From: Paraburkholderia rhizosphaerae
Lineage (GTDB): Bacteria; Pseudomonadota; Gammaproteobacteria; Burkholderiales; Burkholderiaceae
DNA: 64,000 nt
Reading direction: 5' to 3'
Assembly: GCF_004366595.1 (NCBI RefSeq)
Contig: NZ_SORE01000022.1
Location: 1-64,000, forward strand
Each line of letters begins with the position of its first letter. Position 1 is the stretch's first letter. This document shows positions 1-8,785 of the stretch, one piece after another. Made by a program: the position numbers and the translations under genes. The notes under the pieces are model-generated. The model saw only the letters and a list, made by a program, of their open reading frames with translations, was not told the origin of the DNA and did not search any database.

Positions 1-126
1 GACTTCCTGTCGGATAGCGCGGCGCAAGAGACGCTCGATGCGGTGATCAACTGGGGGCGCTATGGCGAGATCTTCTCGTATAACGACCAGTCGGAGATAT
101 TCGGTCTCGCGGACGTCGAAGCCTGA
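1..126 (+). CDS. ABC transporter ATP-binding protein, C-terminal end (partial)
   Basis: Only the last 41 codons are in the window; the frame is open from base 1 to a TGA at 124-126. The residues (INWGRYGEIFSYND, then an acidic stretch ending in DVEA) resemble the AAA-associated C-terminal domain attached to nitrate/sulfonate/taurine-type ABC ATPases. The ATPase core lies outside the window, so the substrate cannot be inferred. The next gene starts about 120 bases later on the same strand and need not be in the same operon. Confidence 0.6.
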   Translation, partial: DFLSDSAAQETLDAVINWGRYGEIFSYNDQSEIFGLADVEA

Positions 127-249
127 TCGCGCATCGCGCGCGCGGTCTGAGTCGCGCTGGATGAAGCGCATCGGTCATCTATGGCACCATCGCGTTTCAC
201 CCAGCACGACTCGCAGCACACACACCATGCGCCGCGGCCCATCACAAGC

Positions 250-1137
250 ATGTCCAGCAAAAGTGCATCGTCCCGTCTGTCCGGTCTTCTATTTCTTCTC
301 ATCACCGCGGTGGGCTGGGCGATCAACTGGCCCGCGATGAAAGTACTGCTGCGCGAATGGCCGCCGCTTTTTTCGCGCGGTGTGGCGGGTGTCGCCGCCG
401 CGCTGCTGCTGTTCGTGATCGTCATCGCACGCGGCGAATCGATGCGGGTGCCCGTCCGATGGGTGCCGCGGCTGTTGCTCGCGGCCGGCACCAACGTGCT
501 CGCGTGGATGGGGCTGTCGACGCTCTCGATGGTGTGGCTACCGGTCAACGAGGCGGCGTTGCTCGTGTACACGATGCCGCTCTGGGCGATGCTGTTCGCG
601 TGGCCGATACTATCGCGCCGTCCATCGGCAGGTGGCTTTTGCGCACTCGTGCTGGGTCTCGCGGGCGTCGCCGTGCTGCTCGGCGGCCATGGCATTGCTC
701 TCGATGCGAACCGGCTCGTGGGCGTGGTCTGTGCGCTGCTGGCCGCGATCCTGTTCGCATTCGGTACCGTCGCGAATCGCGAGCCGATGCCGATCGCGCC
801 GCTCGCGCTGGTTGCGTGGCAAGTGATCATCGCGTGCGTGCCGATGGTGCTGTTCGGGCTGGCGGTGGAACGCCCACGGGTTGGCGCGCTGCACGCGGAC
901 GGCTGGGCGGTGCTGATCTATATGGCGCTGGTGCCGATGTGCGTGTGCTATCTCGCGTGGTTTGAAACGCTGCGCAGGCTGCCTGCGGAGATTGCATCGA
1001 TCGGCATGCTGCTGGTGCCGGTGCTCGGCATCGTCGCCGCGGCGCTGTCGATCGGCGAACCGCTGGGCGCGCGCACCGTGCTCGCGATGGTGCTGACGTT
1101 GAGCGGCGTCGCGCTCGCGCTGCGACAGAAGCGCTGA
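250..1137 (+). CDS. DMT-family (EamA) transporter
   Basis: A 295-residue inner-membrane protein with about ten hydrophobic segments and two EamA-like halves. The first half begins LLFLLITAVGWAINWPAMK, and the second half ends in GARTVLAMVLTLSGVALAL. Members of the drug/metabolite transporter superfamily export small metabolites; the substrate cannot be read from sequence. I chose the ATG at 250 because it gives the usual family length and places the first membrane segment close to the N-terminus. An in-frame ATG at 181 would add 23 polar residues. Neither start has a good ribosome-binding site. Confidence 0.85.
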   Translation: MSSKSASSRLSGLLFLLITAVGWAINWPAMKVLLREWPPLFSRGVAGVAAALLLFVIVIARGESMRVPVRWVPRLLLAAGTNVLAWMGLSTLSMVWLPVNEAALLVYTMPLWAMLFAWPILSRRPSAGGFCALVLGLAGVAVLLGGHGIALDANRLVGVVCALLAAILFAFGTVANREPMPIAPLALVAWQVIIACVPMVLFGLAVERPRVGALHADGWAVLIYMALVPMCVCYLAWFETLRRLPAEIASIGMLLVPVLGIVAAALSIGEPLGARTVLAMVLTLSGVALALRQKR

Positions 1138-1325
1138 CATTTGCCGGATCGGCCGGCCGTTGTGCGAGCGGCCGGCCCCTATGCCTGGCGCTGGGTGCTC
1201 AGCGCATCGTCGTCAGATAGCCCTGGCCGTCGACACCGCGCTCTCGCACGGGCGGGCAGGCGTGCCGCTGTGGCGTGCAAACGCGGGGTCAGCCGCCGTC
1301 AAGTAGCGCCCGCTTCAGCGACCGG

Positions 1326-2024
1326 TCATTGCCCAAGCGGACGCGCAGTGCCTGCCGCCGATAGCAGCGACACGGCGGCCGGATCGGGCATGCCATTCGC
1401 GTCGATCACGCCGGCTGTCGTCAGCGCATCGAGGTCGCTGTCGATACCCGCTTGTCCGGCGATAAACGGTGTCGTCAAAAACGCGGGTACCGATAGCGTG
1501 ACCGAGTAGTGCTGCTGCAGATTCGCGACCACCGCCGTTTGCGCGGCCAGTACATTCGTCGCGTTCGCAAGCGCCTGCTGGAACGTCGCGTTGGTCGGAA
1601 AGCCGGTAAGCAGCGCGTTTTCGGTCGTACCGAGTTGCGCGGCCAGATAGACCAGCATCAGTTCGGTTTCCGGCGTCGTATTGAATGTCCCGCCGGAAAA
1701 CGCGACCGTATGCAGCGTGGTGGCGCCGGAGGTCACGGTAAGCACACACGGAAGCGCCGCGCTCAGCGTGATGCTGTAGTTGCCGCCGCCGTCCGATAGC
1801 GCGGTGCCCGTGCCCTGCGTGCAACTGACGCTGACCGCGGCGCTGGCGAGCGCACGGCCGGTTGCCGCCGTGCCGGTCAACGTGACGTTGGGTAGTGGAT
1901 TGGTGCCGCCGCAACCATCGACGCCGACGCAGAAGCTGCCGCCGCACGAGGTGAGCGCGGCAGCGGATGCCGCACAGAGAGCGGTGCGAACCGGGCGAGT
2001 GGCGCAGCGTGCCCAGCTGTTCAT
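1326..2024 (-). CDS. putative exported lipoprotein of unknown function
   Basis: A 232-residue protein whose hydrophobic N-terminus ends in a lipobox-like ALTSC (Cys27), suggesting signal peptidase II processing and envelope attachment. After a Cys/Gly-rich stretch comes a segment (NVTLTGTAATGRALASAAVSV, later GGGNYSITL) that looks like a bacterial Ig/carboxypeptidase-regulatory beta domain. The C-terminal half is helical and unassigned. It begins 9 bases after a small gene that is itself coupled to the phosphoesterase gene, so the three form one leftward transcription unit. No function is claimed. Confidence 0.6.
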   Translation of the reverse strand: MNSWARCATRPVRTALCAASAAALTSCGGSFCVGVDGCGGTNPLPNVTLTGTAATGRALASAAVSVSCTQGTGTALSDGGGNYSITLSAALPCVLTVTSGATTLHTVAFSGGTFNTTPETELMLVYLAAQLGTTENALLTGFPTNATFQQALANATNVLAAQTAVVANLQQHYSVTLSVPAFLTTPFIAGQAGIDSDLDALTTAGVIDANGMPDPAAVSLLSAAGTARPLGQ

Positions 2025-2033
2025 GGCGGCGAC

Positions 2034-2285
2034 TCAGCGACCGGTAGCCCGCCGCCGCCGGTGCTGCCGGCGCTTTTCACGCTCATGCAGCAGTTGCGGC
2101 ATCAATTCCTCGATGTATTGCCTCGCGTGAGCGCGGGTAACAATCTGGCGAAACCGCTGCTGTGCATTCACGTGTCCGACCAGCGCGCCGTGCGCTTTCT
2201 TCAGCACATGCAGATATGCCATCAGGCTCGTGCCATCGGGCACGGGCTCGGCGTCGCGTGGGTCGACGGTACCGGTCTGGCTCAT
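2034..2285 (-). CDS. small hypothetical protein coupled to phosphoesterase
   Basis: An 83-residue protein beginning MSQTGTVDPRD and ending in a very basic tail (REKRRQHRRRRATGR). Its ATG overlaps the TGA of the upstream phosphoesterase gene (ATGA at 2282-2285), which implies translational coupling. The middle is a predicted helix (MAYLHVLKKAHGALVGHV). No signal peptide or known domain was recognised. A longer in-frame start at 2318 exists, but it lies inside the upstream gene and is less likely. Confidence 0.6.
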   Translation of the reverse strand: MSQTGTVDPRDAEPVPDGTSLMAYLHVLKKAHGALVGHVNAQQRFRQIVTRAHARQYIEELMPQLLHEREKRRQHRRRRATGR

Positions 2286-3523
2286 GTTCCGATCCTTTGC
2301 GGACAGTCGGTCCGGCAAGTGGAGGTGAAAAGCGGCAACAGGTCGTTCGCGTAGCGGTCGCGGTCCGTGAGCGGCGCAAGGTCGAACAGCCGCTCGAGGG
2401 TCGCGAGTACCGAACTATGATCGTACACCGTGTGATCGACGAAGCCCTTCGCGACCCACGGGGACACGACTATCGCGGGCACACGAACCCCATAGACGTT
2501 GAAGCCGAAGCCGGACGCGTTCAGTTTCGCCGAAGCGCCGTCATTCGGTGGCGGCGCACTGCCCGGTTTCACGGAGTCGTACAGGCCGCCATGTTCGTCA
2601 TGCAGAATCACGAGCAGACTACTCTCCCAGAGTGGCGACTGGCGGATCGCGTTGTACACGCGTGCGGCGAGCTGATCGCCGCGCGCGAGACCGTCTCTCG
2701 GGTGCTGCGAGCTACCGTCTTCGTAACTCTGGTTCACGATATCGCCGTAGTTCGGCTCGATAAACGTATAGCGTGCGGTGTAGCCTTGCGCAAGATCGGC
2801 TTCAAAATGCGACAGGTCGTCGACGTCGAAGAAATCGATGTTCCGGATCGATGAGACTTGCGGTATGCGGCCGGACAGCGCGCCGGACTCATCCTGATAC
2901 AAGCGATAGTTGCCGTCGCCGAGTGCGTCGTAGATTGAACCTTTCGGGTAGGTGAAGCCGTCGACCGACTCCCATTCGACCATTTCGGTGTCGGTCGGTG
3001 TGTGATCGAGGCCCGCGGATGACGCGCCATGCACGAAAAAACGGTTCGGCCACGTCGGCCCGGGCATCGATGAATGCCAGCCGTCGCACAGCACGAATTC
3101 GGTCGCGAGCGTGTAAAGCATCGGCGCCTGGGTGCGAGTGTCGGCGCCGCGCATCACGTCGCCGATGTCCTGCGGCGGCGGCAGCGGCCCCTCGGTTCGC
3201 GTAGTCGCATAGTTCGCGACGAAACCGGAATTGTCGATGGGAGGAAAGGGCTGCTCTTTGCGGAACTGCACGCCTGCACCGCAAAGCTGCTCGACGGTGT
3301 CGGGAAACTCGTGGCCGGGATCGGTGGGCAGACGCTCTGGTGCGTTGCCGCCGAACGGATAAACCGTACCGCCGTAGGTGTTCGACTTCGCGGATGTGGC
3401 GGCGACGATGCCGGGGATGCCGGATAGCGCGAACAGGTGATCGAACGACCGGTTCTCGAGCATCAGCACGAATACATGCTGAATCCGAGCCGGTGCGGAT
3501 GTTGCCGTTGCATTAGCACTCAT
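2282..3523 (-). CDS. phosphoesterase family protein (phospholipase C / acid phosphatase-like)
   Basis: A 413-residue member of the alkaline-phosphatase-superfamily phosphoesterase family that includes bacterial phospholipases C and AcpA-type acid phosphatases. The N-terminal signature VFVLMLENRSFDHLF supplies the metal-binding Glu-Asn and nearby Asp. Later conserved pieces are VILHDEHGG, VPAIVVSPWV and the C-terminal DHSSVLATLERLF. I chose the ATG at 3523 because GGGAG lies about 8 bases upstream; an in-frame start at 3583 has nothing comparable. No clear signal peptide is visible, which is unusual for secreted phospholipases. It leads a three-gene operon. Confidence 0.85.
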   Translation of the reverse strand: MSANATATSAPARIQHVFVLMLENRSFDHLFALSGIPGIVAATSAKSNTYGGTVYPFGGNAPERLPTDPGHEFPDTVEQLCGAGVQFRKEQPFPPIDNSGFVANYATTRTEGPLPPPQDIGDVMRGADTRTQAPMLYTLATEFVLCDGWHSSMPGPTWPNRFFVHGASSAGLDHTPTDTEMVEWESVDGFTYPKGSIYDALGDGNYRLYQDESGALSGRIPQVSSIRNIDFFDVDDLSHFEADLAQGYTARYTFIEPNYGDIVNQSYEDGSSQHPRDGLARGDQLAARVYNAIRQSPLWESSLLVILHDEHGGLYDSVKPGSAPPPNDGASAKLNASGFGFNVYGVRVPAIVVSPWVAKGFVDHTVYDHSSVLATLERLFDLAPLTDRDRYANDLLPLFTSTCRTDCPQRIGT

Positions 3524-3632
3524 CGAGCATTCTCCCAAGGTTGGAGCGCGTGCTAGTGTACTGTCCCGAAGATATTCGCGCAAAGCCGTGATAGCCGGCT
3601 TTCAGCGCGTCGCGCGCAACCCGGAGACGGAG

Positions 3633-4406
3633 ATGAAAAAGCTGCTGATTATCGGCATCGGCGCAGGTGACCCTGAATACGTGACCATGCAGGCCGTCAA
3701 TGCGCTCAATCAGGTCGATGTGTTCTTCGTGATGGACAAAGGCCCGGCGAAGGGAAAACTGGTTGCGTTGCGAAAGGAAATTATCGAACGCTACGTCAAG
3801 GACCGTGACTATCGCGTCGTCGACGTGCCGAGCCCTGAGCGTAAAGCCGGCGAAGCGGATTACGTCGGCACGGTCGAAGATCTGAATCGCGACAAACAGC
3901 AGGTTTTTGAGCGGCTCATTGCGCACGAGCTTCACGACGGCGAATGCGGCGCGTTTCTCGTATGGGGCGACCCGTCGCTTTACGACAGCACGATGCGCAT
4001 CGTCGACGCGATTGCGCGAAGCGGCCAGCATGCGTTCGACTATCAGGTCATTCCTGGCATCAGCAGCGTACAGGCGCTTGCGGCAAAGCATCGGGTCGCA
4101 CTCAACGCGATCGGCCGACCGCTTGTGATCACGAACGGACGAACTCTCTGCGAAGCCTTTCCGGACGGCATCGATAGCGCCGTCGTGATGCTCGATGCGC
4201 AGAACGCGTACCGGCAGGTATCGAACGAAGCGCTCGATATCTACTGGGGTGCATATGTCGGCACGGCGGACGAAATCCTGGTAGCCGGAAAACTTGGCGA
4301 CGTGATCGACGAAATCGAGCGCGTGCGTGCCGATGCGCGGCAGCGGCACGGATGGATCATGGACACGTATCTACTGAAACGGCGACGCGGCGGCGCGCAC
4401 GAGTGA
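3633..4406 (+). CDS. cobF: precorrin-6A synthase (deacetylating)
   Basis: A 257-residue tetrapyrrole methylase. The N-terminus MKKLLIIGIGAGDPEYVT carries the glycine-rich SAM-binding loop, followed by FLVWGDPSLYDST and VIPGISSVQALAAKH typical of CobF. In the aerobic cobalamin pathway CobF methylates C-1 of precorrin-5 and releases the acetyl group. The start is set by GGAGACGGAG directly upstream of the ATG at 3633. No other cobalamin gene is in the window, so this is an isolated copy, divergent from the phosphoesterase operon. Confidence 0.9.
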   Translation: MKKLLIIGIGAGDPEYVTMQAVNALNQVDVFFVMDKGPAKGKLVALRKEIIERYVKDRDYRVVDVPSPERKAGEADYVGTVEDLNRDKQQVFERLIAHELHDGECGAFLVWGDPSLYDSTMRIVDAIARSGQHAFDYQVIPGISSVQALAAKHRVALNAIGRPLVITNGRTLCEAFPDGIDSAVVMLDAQNAYRQVSNEALDIYWGAYVGTADEILVAGKLGDVIDEIERVRADARQRHGWIMDTYLLKRRRGGAHE

Positions 4407-4419
4407 GCGCCGGGGTTTG

Positions 4420-4732
4420 CTATGCGAGCGGCAAAGTCATCAGGTGGCCCCATTGCGGCCGCGGCTCGTGATCCCCGCATAGACGCAGACACATCCACGC
4501 GGTCGCAAGATTGCTGTCACCACCGGTTTGCCGATTGCCGCTTCGATGCGTGCGGCGACGCTCGCGGCGCGCAGTGTAGTGCATGAGTAAATAGCGCGTC
4601 GGACTGGGCGGATTCGCGTAAGGAATCCGGTTCACGTAGATGCCGATGCGCGCGGACGCCACCATGCGCGCGAAATCCGGCACGGTCGTATGGTCGGTGC
4701 GAGAATCACGAGGCCGACGCGCTTGTCGTGCG
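4420..4732 (-). pseudogene. Asp/Glu racemase or maleate isomerase-like gene remnant
   Basis: Two ends of an Asp/Glu-racemase superfamily protein survive in different frames. The N-terminal part reads DKRVGLVILA and, after a frame change, TDHTTVPDFARMVASARIGI. The C-terminal part reads IEAAIGKPVVT and, after another frame change, SNLATAWMCLRLCGD, ending in a TAG. Each frame change fits loss of a single base. The spacing between the ends is far too short for a full protein of about 240 residues, so the middle has been deleted. This gene is certainly non-functional. Confidence 0.6.
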
Positions 4733-5147
4733 TGCGGTCGTCGAGCCGCGGCGTGCGGTCGCGGATGTTGGCGCGATGATGGGCGGAAGACCGGTCGATG
4801 TGGTTGCGGACCTGGTGGGCGGCGCATGGTTCGCGAATCTGCTGAACGTGCTCAAGCCGGAAGGCCGCTATACGACGGCCGGTGCGATCGCCGGACCGGT
4901 AGTTCAACTCGACCTGCGGACGATGTACCTGAAGCAACTGCAACTCAATGGGTCGTCGCAAGGCACGCGCGCGGCGTTCGCGCGCGTGCTCGACTATATC
5001 CGGCGCGGCGCGATCAAACCGGTGCTCGCGGCGACCTATCCGCTGTCGCAGTTTCACGAAGCGCAGCGGCGCTTCATGTCGAAGTCGTTTGTCGGGAACA
5101 TCGTCGCAATTCCCGATCGCCACTATTCGAACGAATGTGCCGCTTGA
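4725..5147 (+). pseudogene. zinc-type alcohol dehydrogenase / quinone oxidoreductase, C-terminal remnant
   Basis: About 140 residues corresponding to the C-terminal half of a medium-chain dehydrogenase/reductase. VDVVADLVGGAWFANLLNVL is followed by KPEGRYTTAGAIAGPVVQLD, and later FHEAQRRFMSKSFVGNIV. The N-terminal GroES-like catalytic domain and the first half of the Rossmann fold are missing. The remnant starts where the racemase remnant on the other strand begins, which suggests a deletion fused two genes. No ribosome-binding site or convincing start is present. Confidence 0.6.
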
Positions 5148-5624
5148 GGTTCGCAATCGCATGTGTCCGCTTGTAGACGGATTGACTTATACCAGTCACC
5201 GTTATGGGAATTCCGGTAGCAATATTTACGGATTGAATGGCGCTGCTTTAGCAGGGCTTTTTTATTGCCGCAGTCATTTCACATCAGCAACATCCGGCGC
5301 GCATAGGCGCAAAGGCGCGGCTTGACAAAGCCCGCAGCGACCACCTATTTTTCCTTTGCCCTCTTTCATTACCAAATACTTCTCGAACAAATACGCATAA
5401 AAACTATTCGATAGCCGGTTATGTGATTGGTATTCCTTATTTATGCAATTCGTTGTCGACGTATTGTCAATGTCAGGCGATAGAAAGACGATTGTTAGAT
5501 TTACTCCCAGTGCCGTCGGCCGCTTGCAACGCGTTTGAACCGGATGCGGGTTCCTGTCTTGCATTCGCACATGGTGCGAATGCGGCCGTGGTGGAGCGGT
5601 AGCTCACTCAACTCAGGGGCAGAC
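5148..5624 (+). other. intergenic region upstream of S10 peptidase gene
   Basis: This stretch of about 475 bases is visibly AT-richer than its surroundings. No convincing gene is seen on either strand. A weak stem (CTGC/GCAG around TTTA) followed by GGCTTTTTT near 5243-5263 could terminate rightward transcription. The rest probably holds the promoter of the peptidase gene. Confidence 0.4.
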
Positions 5625-7445
5625 ATGAAATCAAACCGTAGCTCTTGCAGTGGCCGCTTGCGCGGGTCGACGCGGCTAGCGTTGCCGGGCGTATTGGTTG
5701 CAGCCGTGCTGATGTTGGCCGCGTGTGGAGGCGGCGACGGCAATCCCTCGTCGGCAGTCGCGAGCGCGATGCAGCAGGCGAATGCGAACGCAAACCCGCA
5801 AACCAACGCGCAGCCACAAGCGGCCAACCAGCCGTATAACGATCCGATCCCCTACTCGACGAGTGCGAATGACGGTCTGCCCGCTGCACAGGTTGCCGAA
5901 AAGGCGGCAGTCATGCATTACCAGTGGACATCCGGTAAGACCAGAATCAACTACACGACGACGACCGGACACTTGACCGCCTCAGATGCCCAAGGCAACC
6001 CCGAAGCAACGATGTCGTACGTTGCGTACACCGCGCCGTCGACGAACGGCAAGCCGCGGCCTGTCACCTTCGTCTATAACGGTGGCCCCGGTTCTTCGTC
6101 GATCTGGCTGCGCCTGGGTTCGTTTGCGCCCACACGTGTCGCGACCCCCGACCCGCTGTTGACCAACTGGCCGAACTACCCGCTGGTCAACAACACCGAG
6201 AGTCTGATCGACACCACCGATATGGTGTTTATCGACCCACCGGGAACCGGCCTTTCGGAAGCGATTCTGCCGAACACGAACCGCGTATTCTGGGGCAGCG
6301 ATCCTGACGTCGACGTGATGCGCGACTTTATCATCCGCTATCTCGCGGCAAACAATCGCGGCACTTCACCGATCTATCTGTACGGCGAATCGTATGGCAC
6401 GCCGCGCACCGATATGCTTGCACTGGCGCTCGAAACGGCTGGCGTGCATCTGACCGGAATCGTGCTGCAATCGTCGATCCTGAACTACTTCGCCGATGCG
6501 ATCGAAGCAACCGCGATTACGCTGAACACGCTAGGCCTGCAACTCGACACCGATACGCTCGCAGGTTATTTCCCGGGCTATGCGGCGGTCGCGGCGTACT
6601 ACAAGCAGGCGTCGCCCGCGCCGCTCGACCCGGGGCTCTACGCGTTGCAAACCGAGTTATTCGCGACGAGCCAGTACAACCTGTTCAGGCGCTACGCGCA
6701 GACGTGGGTATTGAGCCAGCTCGGCATTCCCGATGCGCTCGGCACGCCGGTCTTCCCGTCGCCGCTCGTGCTGCAATTGTGGCGCTTTCCTTCGGGTTTG
6801 ACGCTGCAGGCGCTGAATGGCTATTTCAACGAGAACCCGTTTAACACATCACTGATACCGGGCACGACAATCGGCCGCTACGATGGACGCGTATCGCTGC
6901 CCAATTCCGATCCGCGCCTGCAAACCGACTCCGATCCGTCGGATATCCTGATCTCGCAGCCGTTCACGACCGCGCTCGCGACGCAGCTACCCGATTACCT
7001 CGGCTACACCGCACCCAACGCGACGTATGTGCCGCTGAACGACAGCATCATCGAGATCTGGGACTTCTCGCACGATGGTCAGCCGTTACCGGACACGCTG
7101 CCCGATCTGCTCGGCGCACTAACGTTGAACCCGCAACTGAAGGTGCTCGCCGAGAATGGCTATCACGACCTCGCGACGCCGTTCTTCACCACCGAGAAGG
7201 AACTCGCGCGGCTGCAATCGGTACACGGGCTGAATCCGAACCTGCAGGTCAACTTTTTCCCCGGCGGCCACATGATCTATCTGGATGACACCGCGCGGCC
7301 AAAGATGAAGGCGGATCTGGTCGACTACTATCAGGGGCAGCCGATTCCCTTTGCGCTGTCGCTCAGGACACTGCCCGCGCCGTGGCACGACGAGAGCCCG
7401 GCAGGTACACCGACCGCGACCGCGCAGGCGACGACGACCCAGTAA
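5625..7445 (+). CDS. S10 family serine carboxypeptidase-like lipoprotein
   Basis: A 606-residue exported protein. The signal sequence ends in the lipobox LAAC (Cys34), so it is probably a membrane-anchored lipoprotein. The serine carboxypeptidase signatures are present: FVYNGGPGSSSIWLRLG forming the oxyanion region, YLYGESYGTPR with nucleophile Ser256, and a C-terminal FFPGGHMIYLD with the catalytic His near residue 549. Peptidases of this clan remove C-terminal residues from peptides; the true substrate is unknown. AGGGGC lies just before the ATG at 5625. It is followed 69 bases later by a small secreted EF-hand protein on the same strand. Confidence 0.88.
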   Translation: MKSNRSSCSGRLRGSTRLALPGVLVAAVLMLAACGGGDGNPSSAVASAMQQANANANPQTNAQPQAANQPYNDPIPYSTSANDGLPAAQVAEKAAVMHYQWTSGKTRINYTTTTGHLTASDAQGNPEATMSYVAYTAPSTNGKPRPVTFVYNGGPGSSSIWLRLGSFAPTRVATPDPLLTNWPNYPLVNNTESLIDTTDMVFIDPPGTGLSEAILPNTNRVFWGSDPDVDVMRDFIIRYLAANNRGTSPIYLYGESYGTPRTDMLALALETAGVHLTGIVLQSSILNYFADAIEATAITLNTLGLQLDTDTLAGYFPGYAAVAAYYKQASPAPLDPGLYALQTELFATSQYNLFRRYAQTWVLSQLGIPDALGTPVFPSPLVLQLWRFPSGLTLQALNGYFNENPFNTSLIPGTTIGRYDGRVSLPNSDPRLQTDSDPSDILISQPFTTALATQLPDYLGYTAPNATYVPLNDSIIEIWDFSHDGQPLPDTLPDLLGALTLNPQLKVLAENGYHDLATPFFTTEKELARLQSVHGLNPNLQVNFFPGGHMIYLDDTARPKMKADLVDYYQGQPIPFALSLRTLPAPWHDESPAGTPTATAQATTTQ

Positions 7446-7514
7446 CCTCTAAACAGACGAGCCTCCGGGGGCGAACTTCGGAGGTAGCCTTCCAGCCATC
7501 GATGCGAGGGATTC

Positions 7515-7928
7515 ATGTCTACGATCGCTATGCTGCGGCGCGCCGCGTCGCTTACGGTTCCTTTAGTTCTCGGCCTGCTGGGTACAGTCGTGTTCGACTC
7601 ACAGGCATTCGCGGCGCAGGCCGTTGCGCCGGTCACGCTGCCAAAGGGCGGCCATGGTGTCGACGGGCCATTTTTCCCGAGTAACCGCCCCGCGTCGATC
7701 GCGCCATCCAGCGGCACGCAATTGCAGCAACAGGCGCAGCAGCGCATCGAAGCGCGGCTCGGCGCCAATTCGGCTCTGGCCAACGGTGCTTCGATTACGC
7801 AGGCGCAAGCGCAAAGCAAAGGCCTGGGTTTTATTGCGAAGCACTTCGATCAGATCGACACAGCGCATACGGGCAGAGTCACGATGAACGATGTCCGGCA
7901 GTATCTGCAGCGGCAACAGGGGCAGTGA
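7515..7928 (+). CDS. secreted EF-hand-like protein
   Basis: A 137-residue protein with an N-terminal signal peptide that probably ends after ALA-like residues near FAAQA. A Gln-rich linker follows (QLQQQAQQRIEARLG). The last 30 residues hold one EF-hand-like loop, DQIDTAHTGRVTMNDV, preceded and followed by helices; the acidic positions are only partly kept, so calcium binding is uncertain. The start is supported by GAGGG upstream of the ATG. It lies directly downstream of the S10 peptidase gene and may be cotranscribed with it. Confidence 0.7.
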   Translation: MSTIAMLRRAASLTVPLVLGLLGTVVFDSQAFAAQAVAPVTLPKGGHGVDGPFFPSNRPASIAPSSGTQLQQQAQQRIEARLGANSALANGASITQAQAQSKGLGFIAKHFDQIDTAHTGRVTMNDVRQYLQRQQGQ

Positions 7929-8021
7929 CCAAACAGCTTGCGTTCATTTGACCAACCGACGACTGCCGGCCTTAGGGACCGACGCGTGATTCGGTGCGCG
8001 CGCTAACGGCGGCAGTCGTTA

Positions 8022-8672
8022 TCAACCGATGCCAAGCGCTGCTTTTGCTTTGTCCCAATACTCGATGCGCGCCTGCATTCCGATGGTTCCGCCATTAATG
8101 CGCTTTGATATTGTCGCGAAGTCTTCAGCCGGATCGTGCCCAGGCTTTGGGTCAGCGAGTTCGTTAAGCTTGTTTTCAAACCAGAACCACCCGGCTGAAC
8201 GCGCCGCGCCGTCGGGCTCCTGCAGCAGGTCCGGTTGCCTGAGCAGGTCCAGTTGCAGTCCGTGCGCGCAGCGCTGATAGTTGTCGCGACCGGTCAGCTG
8301 GATCAGTCCGCGGCCGCGGTAGCTCCAGCCATCGCCGCTCGCTTCGTTACCGTTGCCGAGCCGGTCCGCGTAGATCAGGTTCGCGAGCTTTTGCGGATTG
8401 CCCGCATACTGCAGCGCTTTCTCTTCGCCTGGAAAGCGCGCGGGCCAAACCTGGCGCAACCGCTGCGCCGAGTAATACAGGTTCTCCGACAGATAGCGGA
8501 ACTGCCCTGATTCGTGCAGCGTCTGCGCGAGAAAAGCCGCCTGACGGTAAGGTGTGTCGATCGACCATTCGGCCATTGCATGATTCAGTGGATCGAGCCA
8601 TTTCTGCGCCTGCGCGCCCGCATCGGGTACGGTCAGCAGACGGGTCAATTGTTCGAGCGTGATTTCGGACAT
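8022..8672 (-). CDS. glycoside hydrolase family 19 (chitinase/endolysin-like)
   Basis: A 216-residue GH19 enzyme. The first catalytic region reads FLAQTLHESGQFRYLSENLY, with the acid-base Glu in HESG. The second reads YRGRGLIQLTGRDNYQRC, the family hallmark. Members cleave chitin or, in phage-like endolysins, peptidoglycan glycan strands. No signal peptide is visible, which is typical for lysin-type members. The ATG at 8672 has AGGA about 11 bases upstream; a TTG three codons earlier is possible. It is the last gene of the leftward DUF2589 cluster, separated from it by a hairpin. Confidence 0.85.
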   Translation of the reverse strand: MSEITLEQLTRLLTVPDAGAQAQKWLDPLNHAMAEWSIDTPYRQAAFLAQTLHESGQFRYLSENLYYSAQRLRQVWPARFPGEEKALQYAGNPQKLANLIYADRLGNGNEASGDGWSYRGRGLIQLTGRDNYQRCAHGLQLDLLRQPDLLQEPDGAARSAGWFWFENKLNELADPKPGHDPAEDFATISKRINGGTIGMQARIEYWDKAKAALGIG

Positions 8673-8687
8673 GATAGGCAATCCTGA

Positions 8688-8719
8688 TCACAGTGGCGCC
8701 CGATCGAACGCCACTGTGA
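8688..8719. terminator. hairpin between DUF2589 gene and GH19 gene
   Basis: A perfect 11-base inverted repeat (TCACAGTGGCG / CGCCACTGTGA) around a 10-base loop. It lies 67 bases after the DUF2589 stop and just before the GH19 ribosome-binding site. There is no U-run, so it may act as an attenuator or RNA-stability element instead of a classical terminator. Confidence 0.5.
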
Positions 8720-8785
8720 AGGTTGAGTCGAAGCGTTTGAGCGGCGTCCTGCCGCAGTCGTCCGTCAGCGATGGGCTCGCCGCGG

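Noticed and set aside
5274..5570. A 98-codon minus-strand frame upstream of the S10 peptidase gene
   Set aside because: Composition looks random, no ribosome-binding site, and it crosses an AT-rich promoter-like region.
7959..8019. Inverted repeat ACGACTGCCG / CGGCAGTCGT between the convergent EF-hand and GH19 genes
   Set aside because: The arms are 41 bases apart, too far for a simple terminator hairpin, and no T-run is present; it may be chance.
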